64,000 nucleotides of DNA from Effrenium voratum (Eukaryota > Sar > Dinophyceae > Suessiales > Symbiodiniaceae). A program made the position numbers and the translations under genes. Every line of letters begins with the position of its first letter. Within the stretch, counting starts at the first letter, position 1. The notes beneath the pieces were generated by a model. That model saw nothing but the letters and a program-made list of their open reading frames with translations, was not told the DNA's origin and ran no database searches. Positions 11,532 through 22,188 of the stretch are shown in pieces. Location of the stretch: NCBI GenBank assembly GCA_963377175.1, contig CAUJNA010002135.1, forward strand, positions 238,980-302,979. Reading direction: 5' to 3'.

Positions 11532-11804
11532 AGCTTGTCGAACTGACAAAAAATGACCCAGACCCCACGTGGCGTGTCCATGAAACCCAAAAAGGGCGGG
11601 GGTGATCGGACCTTTTGCTCAGAAGAGCAACCCAGCTTAATGGCCTTTGCAGCTTTACATGGCTAACCAAAACACAACATTTTGAAGGACCAACCCGGCC
11701 AAATGGGGGCTTTACAGGTTTTATAGTGCTAAAAAAGAAGCACATTTTTCCGGCCAAAGAGAGGCTGCCACACCGCGCGGTGGGTCGTGGCCAAAGTTCT
11801 CGAG

Positions 11805-11883
11805 GTTCGAGAACGAGCAGAACTTTGTGACCCGCGCCAAGCAGCTGAACCAGCGCTTGATGCGACTCGGAGACGTGGGACGG
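11805..11883 (+). CDS. Exon, coiled-coil protein
   Basis: TTCTCGAG|GTTC acceptor; reads FENEQNFVTRAKQLNQRLMR then LGDVG. Strong G/C third positions against an AT-richer background. Donor near 11884 (GTCGGC) is tentative. Confidence 0.45.
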
Positions 11884-12220
11884 GGTCGGCGGGATGGGTT
11901 TGGGTTGGTGCGATGGGGGAGGCGGAAATGAATGAACCCAGGGATTCCCTTAAATACGGAACCTAGCAGTTGGATGGTTAATAGGGGTCATTCCATTTTT
12001 CGTTCTGAAGGCTCCATTTGAGAAAAAGAAAATCCTCTTTAGCGTCCATCTTGGCTCACAAAAAAGAGTAAGAACCCAGAAAGGGGTGTTCAGGTCTCCC
12101 TTTGGGGGGGTGGTTTTGGATCGCTTTGGAGTCGGATCGTTTCAGAGATCCGATCCAAGAGGGGCTACGCTGAGAGAAGGCGCAAGCCCGTGGACCAAGC
12201 CTGAGGTTTCCTGGAGCATT

Positions 12221-12321
12221 GGGTATGGCTCAAGATTCACCAGGAGCCGTTGCGCGGATTTTGGTCCATGTTTCCACTCAGGGTTCCATTTTGGTACCGG
12301 TTTTTTTGAGCCACAGCCAAA
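12221..12321 (+). mobile_element. E-family element
   Basis: Starts GGGTATGGCTCAAGATTCAC and ends TTTTTTGAGCCACAGCC, with the internal family string TTTTGGTCCATGTTTCCAC. Confidence 0.65.
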
Positions 12322-12436
12322 TGGCTGTGGTGGTCAAGAATCGGGGAAAACCCCAAAATGGCAAGCGCCCTGGTAAATGGAAAGGACCAAAACCTGCGGT
12401 CCATATCCTGGTGGATTCATTTTGACCCATACCCAA
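12322..12436 (-). mobile_element. E-family element, inverted, abutting the previous copy
   Basis: Reverse orientation: TGGCTGTGGTGGTCAAGAAT at the left, and TCCATATCCTGGTGG with TTTTGACCCATACCCAAAT at the right. With the preceding copy it forms a head-to-head pair. Confidence 0.65.
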
Positions 12437-12811
12437 ATCGTTTCCTTGAGGGAGCTTTTGTCAGGTGCCATGGGAATGTGGGCGGGAGGCCATGTTTTTC
12501 TCACTTCCCGAGTTTCTGGCTTCAAACTATTGGGGATGATTCGAGAAGCAACAGTCTGGACCTTGTCCACGGAAATCAAAAATGAATGGCAAGCATAGGT
12601 GTCCTTTGAAGGTTAGTTTGGTTAGAAGTAGATGGGTTCCACTGGTTTAAGATTGGCTTTATTTAAATTACGAGCGCCCTTGATTTTTCCAAAAGGCCAC
12701 CTGTGGACACACATGTTACTGATGTCCACCAAAGGGTTCACAAATGTCCACAATCAACACTACCTAGAGTGTTCTGCAAGGGTGAGCTGTGAGAATTTGT
12801 GAGCAGCCCAG

Positions 12812-12854
12812 GCAGGAGAAGATCAAGCTGGAAAAGACGACTTTGGAGTCCCAG
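12812..12854 (+). CDS. Short exon, coiled-coil protein
   Basis: CCCAG|GCAG acceptor; 43 bp reading QEKIKLEKTTLESQ in phase 2 and leaving in phase 0 before CAG|GAGGCA (a GA-type donor). Phase matches the next exon at 13646. Confidence 0.45.
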
Positions 12855-13209
12855 GAGGCAGGCGCTTTGTGTTGGATGGAGCTGAATGATTTGTTGCCCC
12901 CTATCGAGGACTTTTTGGGGTTAGCTCCCGCTTTTTCCGGACAAGTCGTTGCATACCTCCCAATGTGTGTGTTTGAATCTACCAAGAAAGTCGTGAGTTT
13001 CCTTGCAAGATCCAGCAAAGAGTGGATTTGCCGGGAAGTCTAGGACCCCTGAAAACGCCGACAAAGGTTGTTGGATGGGTCGTTCGGATGGAGAAACTCC
13101 ACACCGCTGGGCTAGAGAGGTGAAAGAAGCACCGTACACGAGCGGGGCAAAGGGATACTCACTCCCTGAGTTCTGTCAGGTCCTGTGTTGGCCTGCTTTA
13201 GTGATAAAC

Positions 13210-13262
13210 CAATTGGCCATGTGTCAAAAATCCAAATCGCAGCCCCAGTGAACATCCCAATC
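13210..13262. mobile_element. E-family fragment
   Basis: Contains TTGGCCATGTGTCAAAAATC and CCCAGTGAACATCCCAATCC, shared with 38512-38560 and 45157-45215. Confidence 0.4.
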
Positions 13263-13645
13263 CTCAGCAAGGCCGCAACTAGACTTCTGCCGCTTGTCCA
13301 GTCAGACACCCGAGTGTTCACCAGATCGGTTCCTTTACTTGGGATCAACAGGGGTCATCCATCTGCTAAGGAGCTGGTAAGCATCCCTAGCCATTATAAA
13401 GAATTTTCTAAAGGGAACCACAACCCAATCGGCGAAGCCAAAAGGACGGCCACAATCCTTGGGGCTTGTCTTTTTTTGTCCAAAAAGAGAAACCCGCATG
13501 CCCGATGTGAAGGGTGTTTTTGTTTTAGTTGGTGAAAGGTGGTAGTGTTTCCATTTCACCCACAAGTTTTCGACTTGCAGGATGTGGCTTGGACAAGCCG
13601 CAGAACTGAAAAAGAATCGAAACCGGTCCCAGATCCACCCGCTAG

Positions 13646-13766
13646 GATCAGAACTGCATCGAGCAGCTTTTGCATCAGAAGTTCGAGATCGAGCAAGAGT
13701 ACCAGGCGATGGGTTTCTCCGGCTCCCAGGTTTCGCAGGTTTCGCAGGCGTTGCTGCGAAACCTCG
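13646..13766 (+). CDS. Exon, coiled-coil protein
   Basis: GCTAG|GAT acceptor and CTCG|GTAGAC donor. 40 codons read DQNCIEQLLHQKFEIEQEYQ then AMGFSGSQVSQVSQALLRNL. The GTTTCGCAG triplets repeat inside it. Entry phase 0 agrees with 12812-12854, exit phase 1 agrees with 14488. Confidence 0.55.
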
Positions 13767-14291
13767 GTAGACAAAAACATTCGGTAAGTGTTTGTTGGTA
13801 CATAGTTTTTTTTGTTTCTCTTTTTTTATGTATAGACATACATACATTATATATATATATAAGGGTACCAATCGAAGCAATGGCAGTAGGCTATTTTCAT
13901 GTCCCTTGCTTCGACTTTCTTGTGACAAGGTCTTTGGAGGATCCATTTGTTTGCTTTTGCTCTTCTTGAATACAAGAGGGACCTCAAGAAGGACTTCAGG
14001 CTCGGGACAACAGGGAAATGTTCCATTCGGCGACATGGGCTGGAAGGTGAACTTGGCTCGACCGTTTGCATTTTTTACTGGTGGCTTTCCTTCGCAAACC
14101 ACCAAAAGGTTCATGTTTTACCCAAAGAGAGACAACACCAGAATGGCGATTGAACCACATCCAGCTAGAGTCTCCTTCTCACCCCAACATGTGTTTCCAC
14201 CCTCTTTTCGGGGCCATCACCCATGTTGAAAGGGTGAGAAGGAGACTCCAGACATTTCCCTTTTTTAGCCGCAGCTGCGAACCGTTGCCAG

Positions 14292-14333
14292 GTGGCCCAA
14301 GACCGGGAGATGATGCTGCAGCACTTCGGCAAG
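14292..14333 (+). CDS. Possible exon, coiled-coil protein
   Basis: TTGCCAG|GTG acceptor then VAQDREMMLQHFGK. A second frame (GDDAAALRQEILADLTLP) is also open, so the reading is unsettled. The donor is not clear. Confidence 0.3.
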
Positions 14334-14487
14334 AGATTTTGGCGGACCTAACACTTCCATTGGCTTAAGAATATGTTGTATTTTTCCTTGTTGGTTTGAA
14401 AGGGTTTGCTTGAGATTATGTTGACACATTTTGTATTATCCCTTGTTGGTTTGAAAGAGAAATGATCGCTACAGGATTTTTTTTCAG

Positions 14488-14547
14488 GGGGCTCAAGCAA
14501 ATTGGAGGAACTGTTCAGGGAAGACGTTGAACTCCGCATCAAGTTGC
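14488..14547 (+). CDS. Exon, coiled-coil protein
   Basis: Strong TTTTTTTTCAG|GGG acceptor; reads SSKLEELFREDVELRIKL after the two bases that complete the codon left by the phase-1 exon at 13646-13766. Donor GTAGTT at 14548. Confidence 0.5.
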
Positions 14548-14828
14548 GTAGTTTATCCCCATGGGCTTTGAACACATAAGTGTATGAGGTCGGTGTACGC
14601 GTTGTTCTACATTTGACCCATGGTGTTTAAGACAATTTGACCTGTTGCTAGCAACCGACCCATTGCTAGTAACCAGTAAACCGAGCTCATATGAGTTTAA
14701 TTTGACCTATTCCAGCATGGTTGATTTACTATAGCAATATGGCTAAAAACGGGGCATTTGGTGTTTTGTTTCACGTCCACCGGCCGAATCGCCTGGGCAG
14801 GACCGTTGGGAACGTTCAACCCACAAAG

Positions 14829-14912
14829 GAACCGGGTGGCTCCCAGCCATCCATTTGGTTGGTGGTCCACTAAACCACTAAAAGTTAAAAACTTTTAGCT
14901 GGGGATCTGGGA
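14829..14912 (+). mobile_element. F-family element
   Basis: GTGGCTCCCAGCCATCC at the left, the hairpin CACTAAAAGTTAAAAACTTT, and the 3' motif AGCTGGGGATCTGGGA. Confidence 0.6.
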
Positions 14913-15163
14913 ACAGTGCACAAAATGTGTTAGCAAAAGCGATGCTCTGGACATGTTTGTCCGTTGCTCGCAAGCTTCATGGTCAAATCCACCCTTCAGT
15001 TGGGGCACCCCATAAGGATGTTAGACACCCCCCACCCGACACAAGGAGTTTTGTTTGTGGCGCACGTGGCGGTGTGTCTTGCTTTGATACCTCATTTATT
15101 TGTGGTTGTAAAAGAAGCCCACAGGACAGCCTTTTTTTGGGGTCCACTGAAGAAAAAGAGACA

Positions 15164-15231
15164 TACCTGGAGTCTCCATGACCCTTTAAGATAATGGCCC
15201 CATTGTTAAAGATTCATGGAGACTGCAGGTA
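15164..15231. mobile_element. A-family element 1 (short)
   Basis: TACCTGGAGTCTCCATGACC at the left and TTCATGGAGACTGCAGGTA at the right, with a shortened loop; 68 bp. Confidence 0.75.
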
Positions 15232-15276
15232 GCCACACCTTACTCCCGGACTTGCCGGAGCGCAGACTGCTCTAAG

Positions 15277-15319
15277 GATTCAGCTGTCTGAGCTAGATCA
15301 CGACAGAGCTGAGAAGCAG
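15277..15319 (+). CDS. Short exon, coiled-coil protein
   Basis: CTCTAAG|GATT acceptor; reads IQLSELDHDRAEKQ and stops at CAG|GAGACG (GA-type donor). Also 43 bp with the same phases as 12812-12854. Confidence 0.4.
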
Positions 15320-15767
15320 GAGACGCCTATTTTTCGGCTGCCGATTCTAGGGGTATGTGCCAAGACAGGGGAACCCCCACAATACGGCCATTTTCTTGTT
15401 TTGTTGTTCTTTGAATCTCGTTAAGCCAAGCTTTGAAGAGGGTTTTATTCAAAATACACAGTCGTATGGACCAGAATCAAACATGTCTTTTTGGGTTGCG
15501 TGAAATCAGCGCCAGGAGTCACAACTTGGCTGTTGGCTTGAGGGGGTAGGGCCCCTTTTTTGATAAACAAGGGGGCGAAAAGGACATCAACAGGCTTGCT
15601 GGTCCCAGCTTTTGTTGATTGCTCCAACCACCCCGGAGCCAAACGCTTTTTCCCGAGCAGGTTGAAGCGAATTGAAACAAACCAGCCAACTGCCCATGCT
15701 TTTCCCCAAGCCACCCTCTTCACCCCGTGCTACAATTCCAGACCCTTTAACCCCCAACCGGGGTCAT

Positions 15768-15887
15768 GATTTTGACAGTTTCTGATTGTTATCAAAGTCA
15801 GAAGCCGATGTTTGTTCCTCCTTGGCTATAGTTTTGACAGTTTCCGGTTGTCATCAGAAACCGGTTTTCGTTCCTCCTTGGCTATAC
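15768..15887 (+). repeat. Tandem duplication, about 57-bp unit
   Basis: Two units, each with TTTTGACAGTTTC at the start and GTTCCTCCTTGGCTATA at the end, lie directly before A element 2. Confidence 0.7.
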
Positions 15888-15975
15888 CTAGAGTCTCCCT
15901 GACCCTTTCAAAATGGGGTCATTACCCTTCTAATGCGGTCTTGGACCTATTTTTAAATGGTCATGGAGACTACCT
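15885..15975 (-). mobile_element. A-family element 2
   Basis: TACCTAGAGTCTCCCTGACC at the left and GGTCATGGAGACTACCT at the right; loop in reverse orientation. Confidence 0.75.
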
Positions 15976-16003
15976 CTCTTTTTCTTGTTCCATGCTTGGG
16001 CTT

Positions 16004-16134
16004 CTAGGTGTACCTTCCCCATTCTTTGCGGGGATCCTTCTTTCTAGACAACCTCCTTTGAATCCCAGGGAAAACGGATCCGGTTTTTGGAAAGAACGAT
16101 GGTGGAAAAGAATGGACCAGGAATCAACCCCTAG
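16004..16134 (+). mobile_element. D-family element 1
   Basis: Begins TAGGTGTACCTTCCCCATTC, has GGATCCTTCTTTCTAGA in the body, and ends GAATGGACCAGGAATCAACC then CCTAG. Same layout as the D copy that forms a complete intron at 55054-55177. Confidence 0.7.
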
Positions 16135-16491
16135 AGAGTTGGGACCCGATTTTGTTTTGGCTGATTTGGGGGAGACCAAGAGGAAAGCGAGAATTCTTTG
16201 AAAGGTGTTTTCACCCAACCACTTTTGAGAGGCTTACGTCATTGTGCTTTTTGATATGGCCAGCCCAAACTCCCTCAAACTCGCGCACTCCGTGCTCAGT
16301 CAGACCCGGAAATTCGCTCCTTCGGCCGGTTCCGTCGTGTCAGGCCGTCAGCCCATAGGTGTCCTTTTTGATGGGTTTTGATCGAAAAACAGGTTTTTGG
16401 GCTTCGATCCCTGGTGACCAAATCGGTGGTTTCATCCGGGGAAATCCATCTATTGCCCCTCAAAGGACGCCCAAAACGCCCGATACCCGAG

Positions 16492-16524
16492 GAGCAGCTC
16501 CGGGAGCGCGAGATCGAGCGCCAG
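16492..16524 (+). CDS. Short exon, coiled-coil protein
   Basis: ACCCGAG|GAG acceptor, reads EQLREREIERQ, GC donor CAG|GCGGAG; phase 0 on both sides. The frame stays open as AEAGARSARDAG, so it may be longer. Confidence 0.45.
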
Positions 16525-16833
16525 GCGGAGGCCGGAGCGCGAAGCGCTAGGGATGCGGGTGTTGTCAAGACCGTTCAACGGTCGGCTGATCCGATCCCGT
16601 TTTGGTTGGAGGTGAATTCACCACCCAAATTTTGGGCTTCCTATTTTTTTGTGGTTGGATGGAATCGGATGTGAATTCACTGGATGATGTTCACTGGGGG
16701 CGAACCGATTTGGATTTTGAGAAGCCCATGGCCATTTCGCCGTTTTCGTCTTGAGCTTGGCGGCTCCCCAGTTTGCGTCTTGAATGTTTTCGTCGGGGTC
16801 TTATTCACTGGGGATATAAAGGAAGTCACTTGG

Positions 16834-16951
16834 CCGCGGGTCAAGAATGGGTGCCCAAAACTCAACCCTGGCAAATGGAAATATGAACTAAAATCTGCAT
16901 ATAAAATCTCCGGTCCATATCCTGGTGGTTTAATTTTTTGACCCACAGCCA
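16834..16951 (-). mobile_element. E-family element, inverted
   Basis: GCGGGTCAAGAATGGGTGCC at the left; TCCATATCCTGGTGGTTTAA and TTTGACCCACAGCCACG at the right. Confidence 0.65.
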
Positions 16952-17062
16952 CGTATTTCGCGAGCTTGGGGGTTCCGCGGTGCGCGCTGGGCGTGGAGAG
17001 AAGGTGCAAGGCCCCGGGAGCGGAAGTCCATGGGACCCGACTTCACTGGGAAGATTGGAGCT

Positions 17063-17182
17063 TGGTGGCGAAGCCAGCCATCCGGGTCCTCAGCTTTTTT
17101 GGCGTTTTTTAGTGTTTAGTGGTAGTTTCCATTAAGCCCATGAAGAGTTGGACAAAAAAAAGCGGGGGATCTGAGGGCGGGC
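17063..17182 (+). mobile_element. F-family element
   Basis: AGCCAGCCATCCGGGTCCTC, TTTAGTGTTTAGTGGTAGTT and GCGGGGGATCTGAGGGC in family order. Confidence 0.65.
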
Positions 17183-17319
17183 CAGTTTGATATACCCAGC
17201 TCCTGGACTTGATTCCGTCACTTCTTGGGGCTTGGTTGCCGTATTTGACTAGAAGGTTCCCAGTTCCATCCCCTTTTGCATTTTTTTAAAAGTTCACCTG
17301 AGTTGGCCTTCAAACTCAG

Positions 17320-17407
17320 AGCTTCCTCGGACAACTTGGGGGATGTTTTCGAGGAATCTGAGGAATCCCCCGTGATCACCAAGCCCAAATCTGTAAAGAA
17401 AAAGAAG
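17320..17407 (+). CDS. Exon with acidic then lysine-rich segment
   Basis: Reads ASSDNLGDVFEESEESPVIT then KPKSVKKKK. The acceptor is ACTCAG|AGC (unusually followed by A), and the donor is AAG|GCGGTG. An acidic patch followed by a basic patch suggests a disordered linker. Twenty-nine codons with coding-like composition. Confidence 0.4.
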
Positions 17408-17617
17408 GCGGTGGCCACCAAACATAGGGCAACCCCAACATGGCTTGCCCGAGCGGTTTCTTTTGGACTGCTCAGTTCCTGGACTTGATTGTCCGGTGCA
17501 AAAAAGCAAAAACCGATAAATCAAGGTTAAGGCTTGGTTTGGCCAGTCCACTCAGATGAGAAACTGGACACCCCATGTTGACACGAGTTAGGCCAGCTGA
17601 AGACTCACCTGCCCATG

Positions 17618-17651
17618 AACCCCTTAAACCCCTTAAACCCCTTAAACCCCT
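17618..17651 (+). repeat. Minisatellite, 9-bp unit
   Basis: Four near-perfect copies of AACCCCTTA. Confidence 0.8.
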
Positions 17652-17999
17652 GGAGCCCTTGATCCCGTTGCATTGACACCATTGAACGTTTCACACTGGA
17701 GCAGTGAACCTTCGCTCTTGGAGTTTCCTCAGGGTGTTAGTCACCTAGCACGATTTGCCACCAAGAACCCATTAATTTCTTCACAGGTAGCACACCAACA
17801 GGTAGCAACCCGGCCACATGCAAGGCTGGAAGTTTCCATGGGAACCACCAATAGCGTGGGTTCAGGTAGCATCGCCCGCTTTTTTCGGGGCACAAAGCCA
17901 GACAACTTCCGCAAACGCTGATCTTGACTGCGGACATGAAAAGAGCTGAAAAGAGGTATAGCCATGACCCTCCTCTTTGTTTGTTCCATCCTTGGATTT

Positions 18000-18050
18000 T
18001 CATTGAAACCACTAAAAGTAAAAAACTTTTAGCGTGGGATCTGAGGGCAG
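18000..18050 (+). mobile_element. F-family 3' end adjoining an exon
   Basis: CCACTAAAAGTAAAAAACTT hairpin and GCGTGGGATCTGAGGGCAG. The terminal GCAG is 20 bp before the exon at 18071. A 16-bp near-direct repeat flanks 17803-18046. Confidence 0.6.
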
Positions 18051-18070
18051 CACACCAACAAGTCGGCCAG

Positions 18071-18121
18071 GCCGAGCCCAAGCTGAGAAAGGCCAGGGAC
18101 GAGATCGAGCTCCTGAACAAG
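18071..18121 (+). CDS. Exon, coiled-coil protein
   Basis: GGCCAG|GCC acceptor and AAG|GCGCTT donor (GC type), phase 0 on both sides; 17 codons AEPKLRKARDEIELLNK. Clear heptad spacing of I/L residues. Confidence 0.55.
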
Positions 18122-18274
18122 GCGCTTAGCGATGGCTAATCCTTTTTGGAGTTACCCCTGTGGGTTGGGGTAAAGGGAAATCAACGGGAAAACCACCGCC
18201 ATTGTGGGGGGGTCCCCTGAAAAAGACGCAACATGGCTGTGGTGAGGATAAAGATCCCACAGTGGCTTGCCCGA

Positions 18275-18340
18275 AATGTAAGCATGGGCTCAAACCTGCA
18301 GTCCCCTGGTGGTTTAACTTTGACCCATTGTTTGATTCAC
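18275..18340 (-). mobile_element. E-family fragment, inverted
   Basis: ATGGGCTCAAACCTGCAGTC and CCTGGTGGTTTAACTTTGAC match the E end sequence. Confidence 0.5.
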
Positions 18341-18539
18341 CCAAGACCACGTTGCGTGAGTTGCCAAGGGAATCTTAGTGTGATAAAAGCAATTGTGACA
18401 AGGTGAATCAAGGCGGTTGGGTATGGGACATTGACTTTGTTTGTTGCCAAAGGGATCAGCTTTCGATTTGCAGGGAAATCCAGGTTTGACCTCCTCATCA
18501 CATCATGGTTCTGGAAAGTTTGGGATTTTAGGGCCTTAG

Positions 18540-18634
18540 GGCCGCTTCCTAAGGCCAAGGATCCAGATCCCCTGAAAAGTGACAGAGATGACGCGAACTT
18601 TGGGCTCTACCACAACCAACACAAAATGAAATGA
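18540..18634 (+). CDS. Possible exon with stop
   Basis: CCTTAG|GGCC acceptor; reads PLPKAKDPDPLKSDRDDANF and stops TGA at 18632. If the coiled-coil exons before and after belong to one gene, a donor before the stop would be needed (GC at 18595 is possible). Confidence 0.3.
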
Positions 18635-19230
18635 CCTTTCTATCCGTGGGAACTGGGGGAAACTTGATTCGACTTTGCCTGCTGAGCTGGATGCCTTGGA
18701 GTCAACTTTTTCTCGGTATCACAGATACGGTTCCGGACCTCTAGTGGATGGCTTCAAAACAGCACTCCAACACTCCTCGAGACCTCTGTTTCCGTTTCAG
18801 AAGATGTTCGGCTCTCTTAGGTTTTAAGGGAACCTATCGCTGGACATATCCACACGTTTTGTCCAGTGGCCGTATTTGGAAAGTAACTACTTCCAAGAAG
18901 TCCCAGCCAGAGGCGGTTGGGTTGGTTGCGTTTTGGCACGAGCAATAGATTCAAGGGACTTGGTCGATATCCAGGGCTTCCAGGTGCCTTCTCAAGGCCC
19001 AATTTTTCCAGGGCCATGTTTCCCTGGCTTCATTTTTGATTCTCAGAATGGGGGTCATGGTTGGTTTCCGTTCTCTCTCTCGCTTGAAGTAACCGAAAAG
19101 TTGTTTTTTTCCCTTTGGCTTTCCGTTCTCCTTTTGGGTGTTGCCTTGCTGTTTGACAAACAAAATGGGGTCTCTCGCGCGTCCCCAGTCAGCTCCCTGT
19201 TTCCCCGGGGTAAACGCGTTGCGGCGCGAG

Positions 19231-19305
19231 GAGTCCGACGTGCTGAAGGCGAGGAAGGAGACGTATCAGGAGAAGCTCGAGGAGTACAACGCCCGCATCA
19301 AGGAG
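19231..19305 (+). CDS. Exon, coiled-coil protein
   Basis: GCGCGAG|GAG acceptor, GAG|GTCCGG donor, phase 0 on both sides. 25 codons starting ESDVLKARKETYQEKLEE; a classic charged coiled coil with high G/C third positions. Confidence 0.6.
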
Positions 19306-20032
19306 GTCCGGGCCCAGTCCAAAAAACCGAACCCCTTCCCCCGCACCGGATACCGGGGTTCGGGCAAAAGAACAACAGAAAAGCGACCAGAGTGATGCAA
19401 GAGGTTTGTTGAAACAAGCAGCCCCCGGGCATCCTTAAAAAGAAGCCCAATGGATGGTTAACCTGGTTTAAGTGTTTGGTTGTCCCCAGAAGCCTTCAAG
19501 CTGACTAAAACCCCTGCCTTTTGCCTTGTTGTGGGTTCTTAGTCACAATTGAAGGGAGGTGCCATGGCTATTCGAAAAATTATCGCCGACATGTTATTTT
19601 CCATGCTCAAGGACACCTTCCGAAACTCAGAACCAAAGGAACTCCAGGGTTAGAAACTGATCCTTGTCTACTTTTGTCAAGGTTGCGAAGGTTTAACCAA
19701 AGCTAGCCGTCCTGGGCTAAGCTTTTGGTATTCACAGTTTGGCAAACTTGTTTCGTGCAGGTCCCAAGCAGGCAATTCGCCTCTGTTTCTCAGCCCCGCT
19801 CGGCAAGTGAGGGATGGTTTTCCACGGAATCAATGACGGTTTCGTTCTTTGGAAGCGCTTTGGATGCAACTGCCGATGTTCACTGCTTGTTGATTTCATG
19901 TTCTGTTTTGCATCAGGTAACCCTCAATTGGAGGTTCAGTGGTGGTTTGGACTTGGTGTAGCCCTTGCAAGCCCGAAGCACCTGGGGTTTCCGCCGGGAT
20001 AAAGCAAAAAAACCAGCTTGAGGGAGCTGATT

Positions 20033-20105
20033 GCGTCTGCTGGACTCCGCGGCCAAATCAACCCCGAGATCAGACTGGGGGACTCTGTGCACTTTGCTTG
20101 TGATG
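20033..20105 (+). CDS. Exon of unknown protein
   Basis: CTTGAG|GGAG acceptor and GATG|GTGAGG canonical donor. Reads ELIASAGLRGQINPEIRLGD then SVHFACD, a globular rather than coiled-coil segment. In phase 2, out phase 1. Confidence 0.5.
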
Positions 20106-21136
20106 GTGAGGTTTGATATCTGAATTTCCAGTTGTTCGCTCGCTTTGAACCGAAGTTTTTTTTAACTGCGAGTTCTGAATCACCCAAAGGGGTCGGCCGT
20201 GCATGGATTGTTGTAACATGCTGCTAGTTGCTGCTGCTCATTCAAGCCAGAATAGCTGCAATTGTCTTATATAGCATTCTTATTTTCATTCCTGCTTGCC
20301 TTTAGAGTTGAACTAGAATTCAATTAGATGGAAAGACAAGCCTGTTGTTTCGTCTAGCCAATTCAAATCGAATTCTCGGACTTGACTAGATGTGTAATAG
20401 GAATGGATTGCATAGGAATTCCTTTCCAAGTAGAACTGCTTGGTTTTTCCAGTTCGGCTGCCCCTCAAAAAATAAAACTACAGACACGACACAAACACCT
20501 TGAGAAAGTCCAAGCAACAAAAGGACCTCGAGAAAGCCAAATTGCGAAACACACAAAGAAACCGAGAACACCAACACACACAAACAAACCCAGACAATAT
20601 CAACAAAACAGACGAACACTTGATAAATGAACCAAGGAAAGACACAATCTCGAGAAAACCACCAAATCAAAAAGAAAAACAGAAGCCAAAGAAGACCGTT
20701 TCCAGAAGACCTCTTTTTGTTGTTTAATCTGCTTTGGTTTTGCTTGGGCTTGTCAAGATGCTTGCCCTGCATTGGTCACTTTGACTATTGAGCAGCTTAG
20801 CTGGACCCGCCCGCGGGAAGACTGCAAGCCTCAAAACGCAGGGCTCCCTTCTGCAGATCCACCTCTCGAGTGGATGGCACATTTGAAATCCAAGCAAGTG
20901 AAAGGCGTGGCACGGACCTTGTGATGGGGGCCCAGTCTAGCTCTTCGTCCTGTTTCCTTTGTGCAACAGCGCCCGATTTCGTTTTTGTTTTGTTTTCCCA
21001 CCCCCCTTTGTCAACAGCTTATCCTTTAGATGGTTTGATGTCGCATTCTTTGACCATCCAGCGCCCGGTTCTTTCTCTGACCACTCCAGCGCCCGAGCCT
21101 TTTTGGGGCCGTTTTCCGAGCCTTGACCTTCCGGAG

Positions 21137-21175
21137 GTGGAGCAAGAGATGGAGAACAACCGGGACATCTGCAAG
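21137..21175 (+). CDS. Short exon, coiled-coil protein
   Basis: CCGGAG|GTG acceptor after a pyrimidine-rich run, reads VEQEMENNRDICK, AAG|GCGCCA donor (GC type). Phase 0 on both sides, like 18071, 19231 and 24935. Confidence 0.5.
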
Positions 21176-21471
21176 GCGCCATTCTCTTCGGGTTCTGGAC
21201 CCAAGCCTAAAATTGAAAAAGAAAGTTGGTTGGTTTGTCTTTTTTTGGGAGGGGAAGCACTTGAAAGGAGACGCAACACTGAGAATAAAGTAACCCCTTA
21301 TTTGGCGGGTTTGGATTGGTGGTGTGGGGATTTTTTCACCCTACAAGGGTGAAGTTGGTGGTTTGGTTCGGTTTGGATTCCGGTTTGGTTTCCCCTTTTG
21401 AGGGGAAGTGGGACACGCCCCGCCCACCTCCCAATCCAATCCAGCCAGACTGAAGCTGCGACCAACTGTGC

Positions 21472-21600
21472 CTAGGTCTTCCAGCTAGGTGCCCTTCTCT
21501 CCCCTTTGTTTGGCGGGAGGGTTCTCCTACTAAAAGTAAACAAAACAGAAAAAAAAGTGGGTACCAGCTTATTCTAACCTCTCAAATCTGGAGGACCTGA
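21472..21600 (+). mobile_element. B-family element 2
   Basis: CTAGGTCTTCCAGCTAGGTG at the left and AATCTGGAGGACCTGAG at the right, with GGGTTCTCCTACTAAAAG inside. Confidence 0.65.
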
Positions 21601-21821
21601 GGGACTTGGCGGGGAGAGCCCAGAGTTTGCGGACTGGACCAGACCTTTCCAGTTTTTCCATGAAAAAAAGAAGCCACGAGGGTGATTATGCTGGAAACTG
21701 GGCGCCCCCAAAACGGGCTTACTTGGCTTGGCTTCCCATGACACTGCCAGGCAAGAGCAACTTCTTGTTTGGGTATGTGCTTTTTTCCCGGAAGCATTGC
21801 GAAGGGTTCTTCTTCTAAAAG

Positions 21822-22030
21822 CGGCTGCCAACTTCACCTGCCAACTTCTCATGCCAACTTGTCGAGAGTTACTTCACCTGCCAACTTCTCATGCCAACTT
21901 GTCAAGAGTTACTTCACCTGCCAACTTCTCATGCCAACTTGTCGAGAGTTACTTCACCTGCCTACTTCTCATGTCAACTTTTTGAGAGTTACTTCACCTG
22001 CCAACTTCTCATGTCAACTTTTCGGCTGTT
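21822..22030 (+). repeat. 40-bp tandem array, left block
   Basis: Five units of ACTTCACCTGCCAACTTCTC plus ATGCCAACTTGTCGAGAGTT. Each unit is itself two related halves (CCTGCCAACTT and CATGCCAACTT). Same unit as 23208-24120. Confidence 0.9.
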
Positions 22031-22188
22031 ATCTCATTCTACTAAAAGCACAAGCTAATTTGTCGGGTGTTACTTCACTATCCTAAAAACACAAGCTAAC
22101 TTTTCTGTTCTACCTTCACATCTCGACTCTTAATTCTTCTTCTTTTTATGGCGGGGGTAGGCCCGACGGGAGCTTACGAAACGCACCC

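Noticed and set aside
12030..12062. Relic of the dinoflagellate spliced leader (CCATCTTGGCTCACA)
   Set aside because: Only partly resembles the known leader end and lies in intron-like DNA away from a start exon; too weak.
13335..14114. Minus-strand ORF of 259 codons
   Set aside because: It runs antisense through the well-supported plus-strand exon 13646-13766 and shows low-complexity and AT-repeat translation.
17618..17651. Telomere-like repeat
   Set aside because: Only four 9-bp units (AACCCCTTA) in an intron-like setting; does not match the common TTTAGGG telomere repeat.
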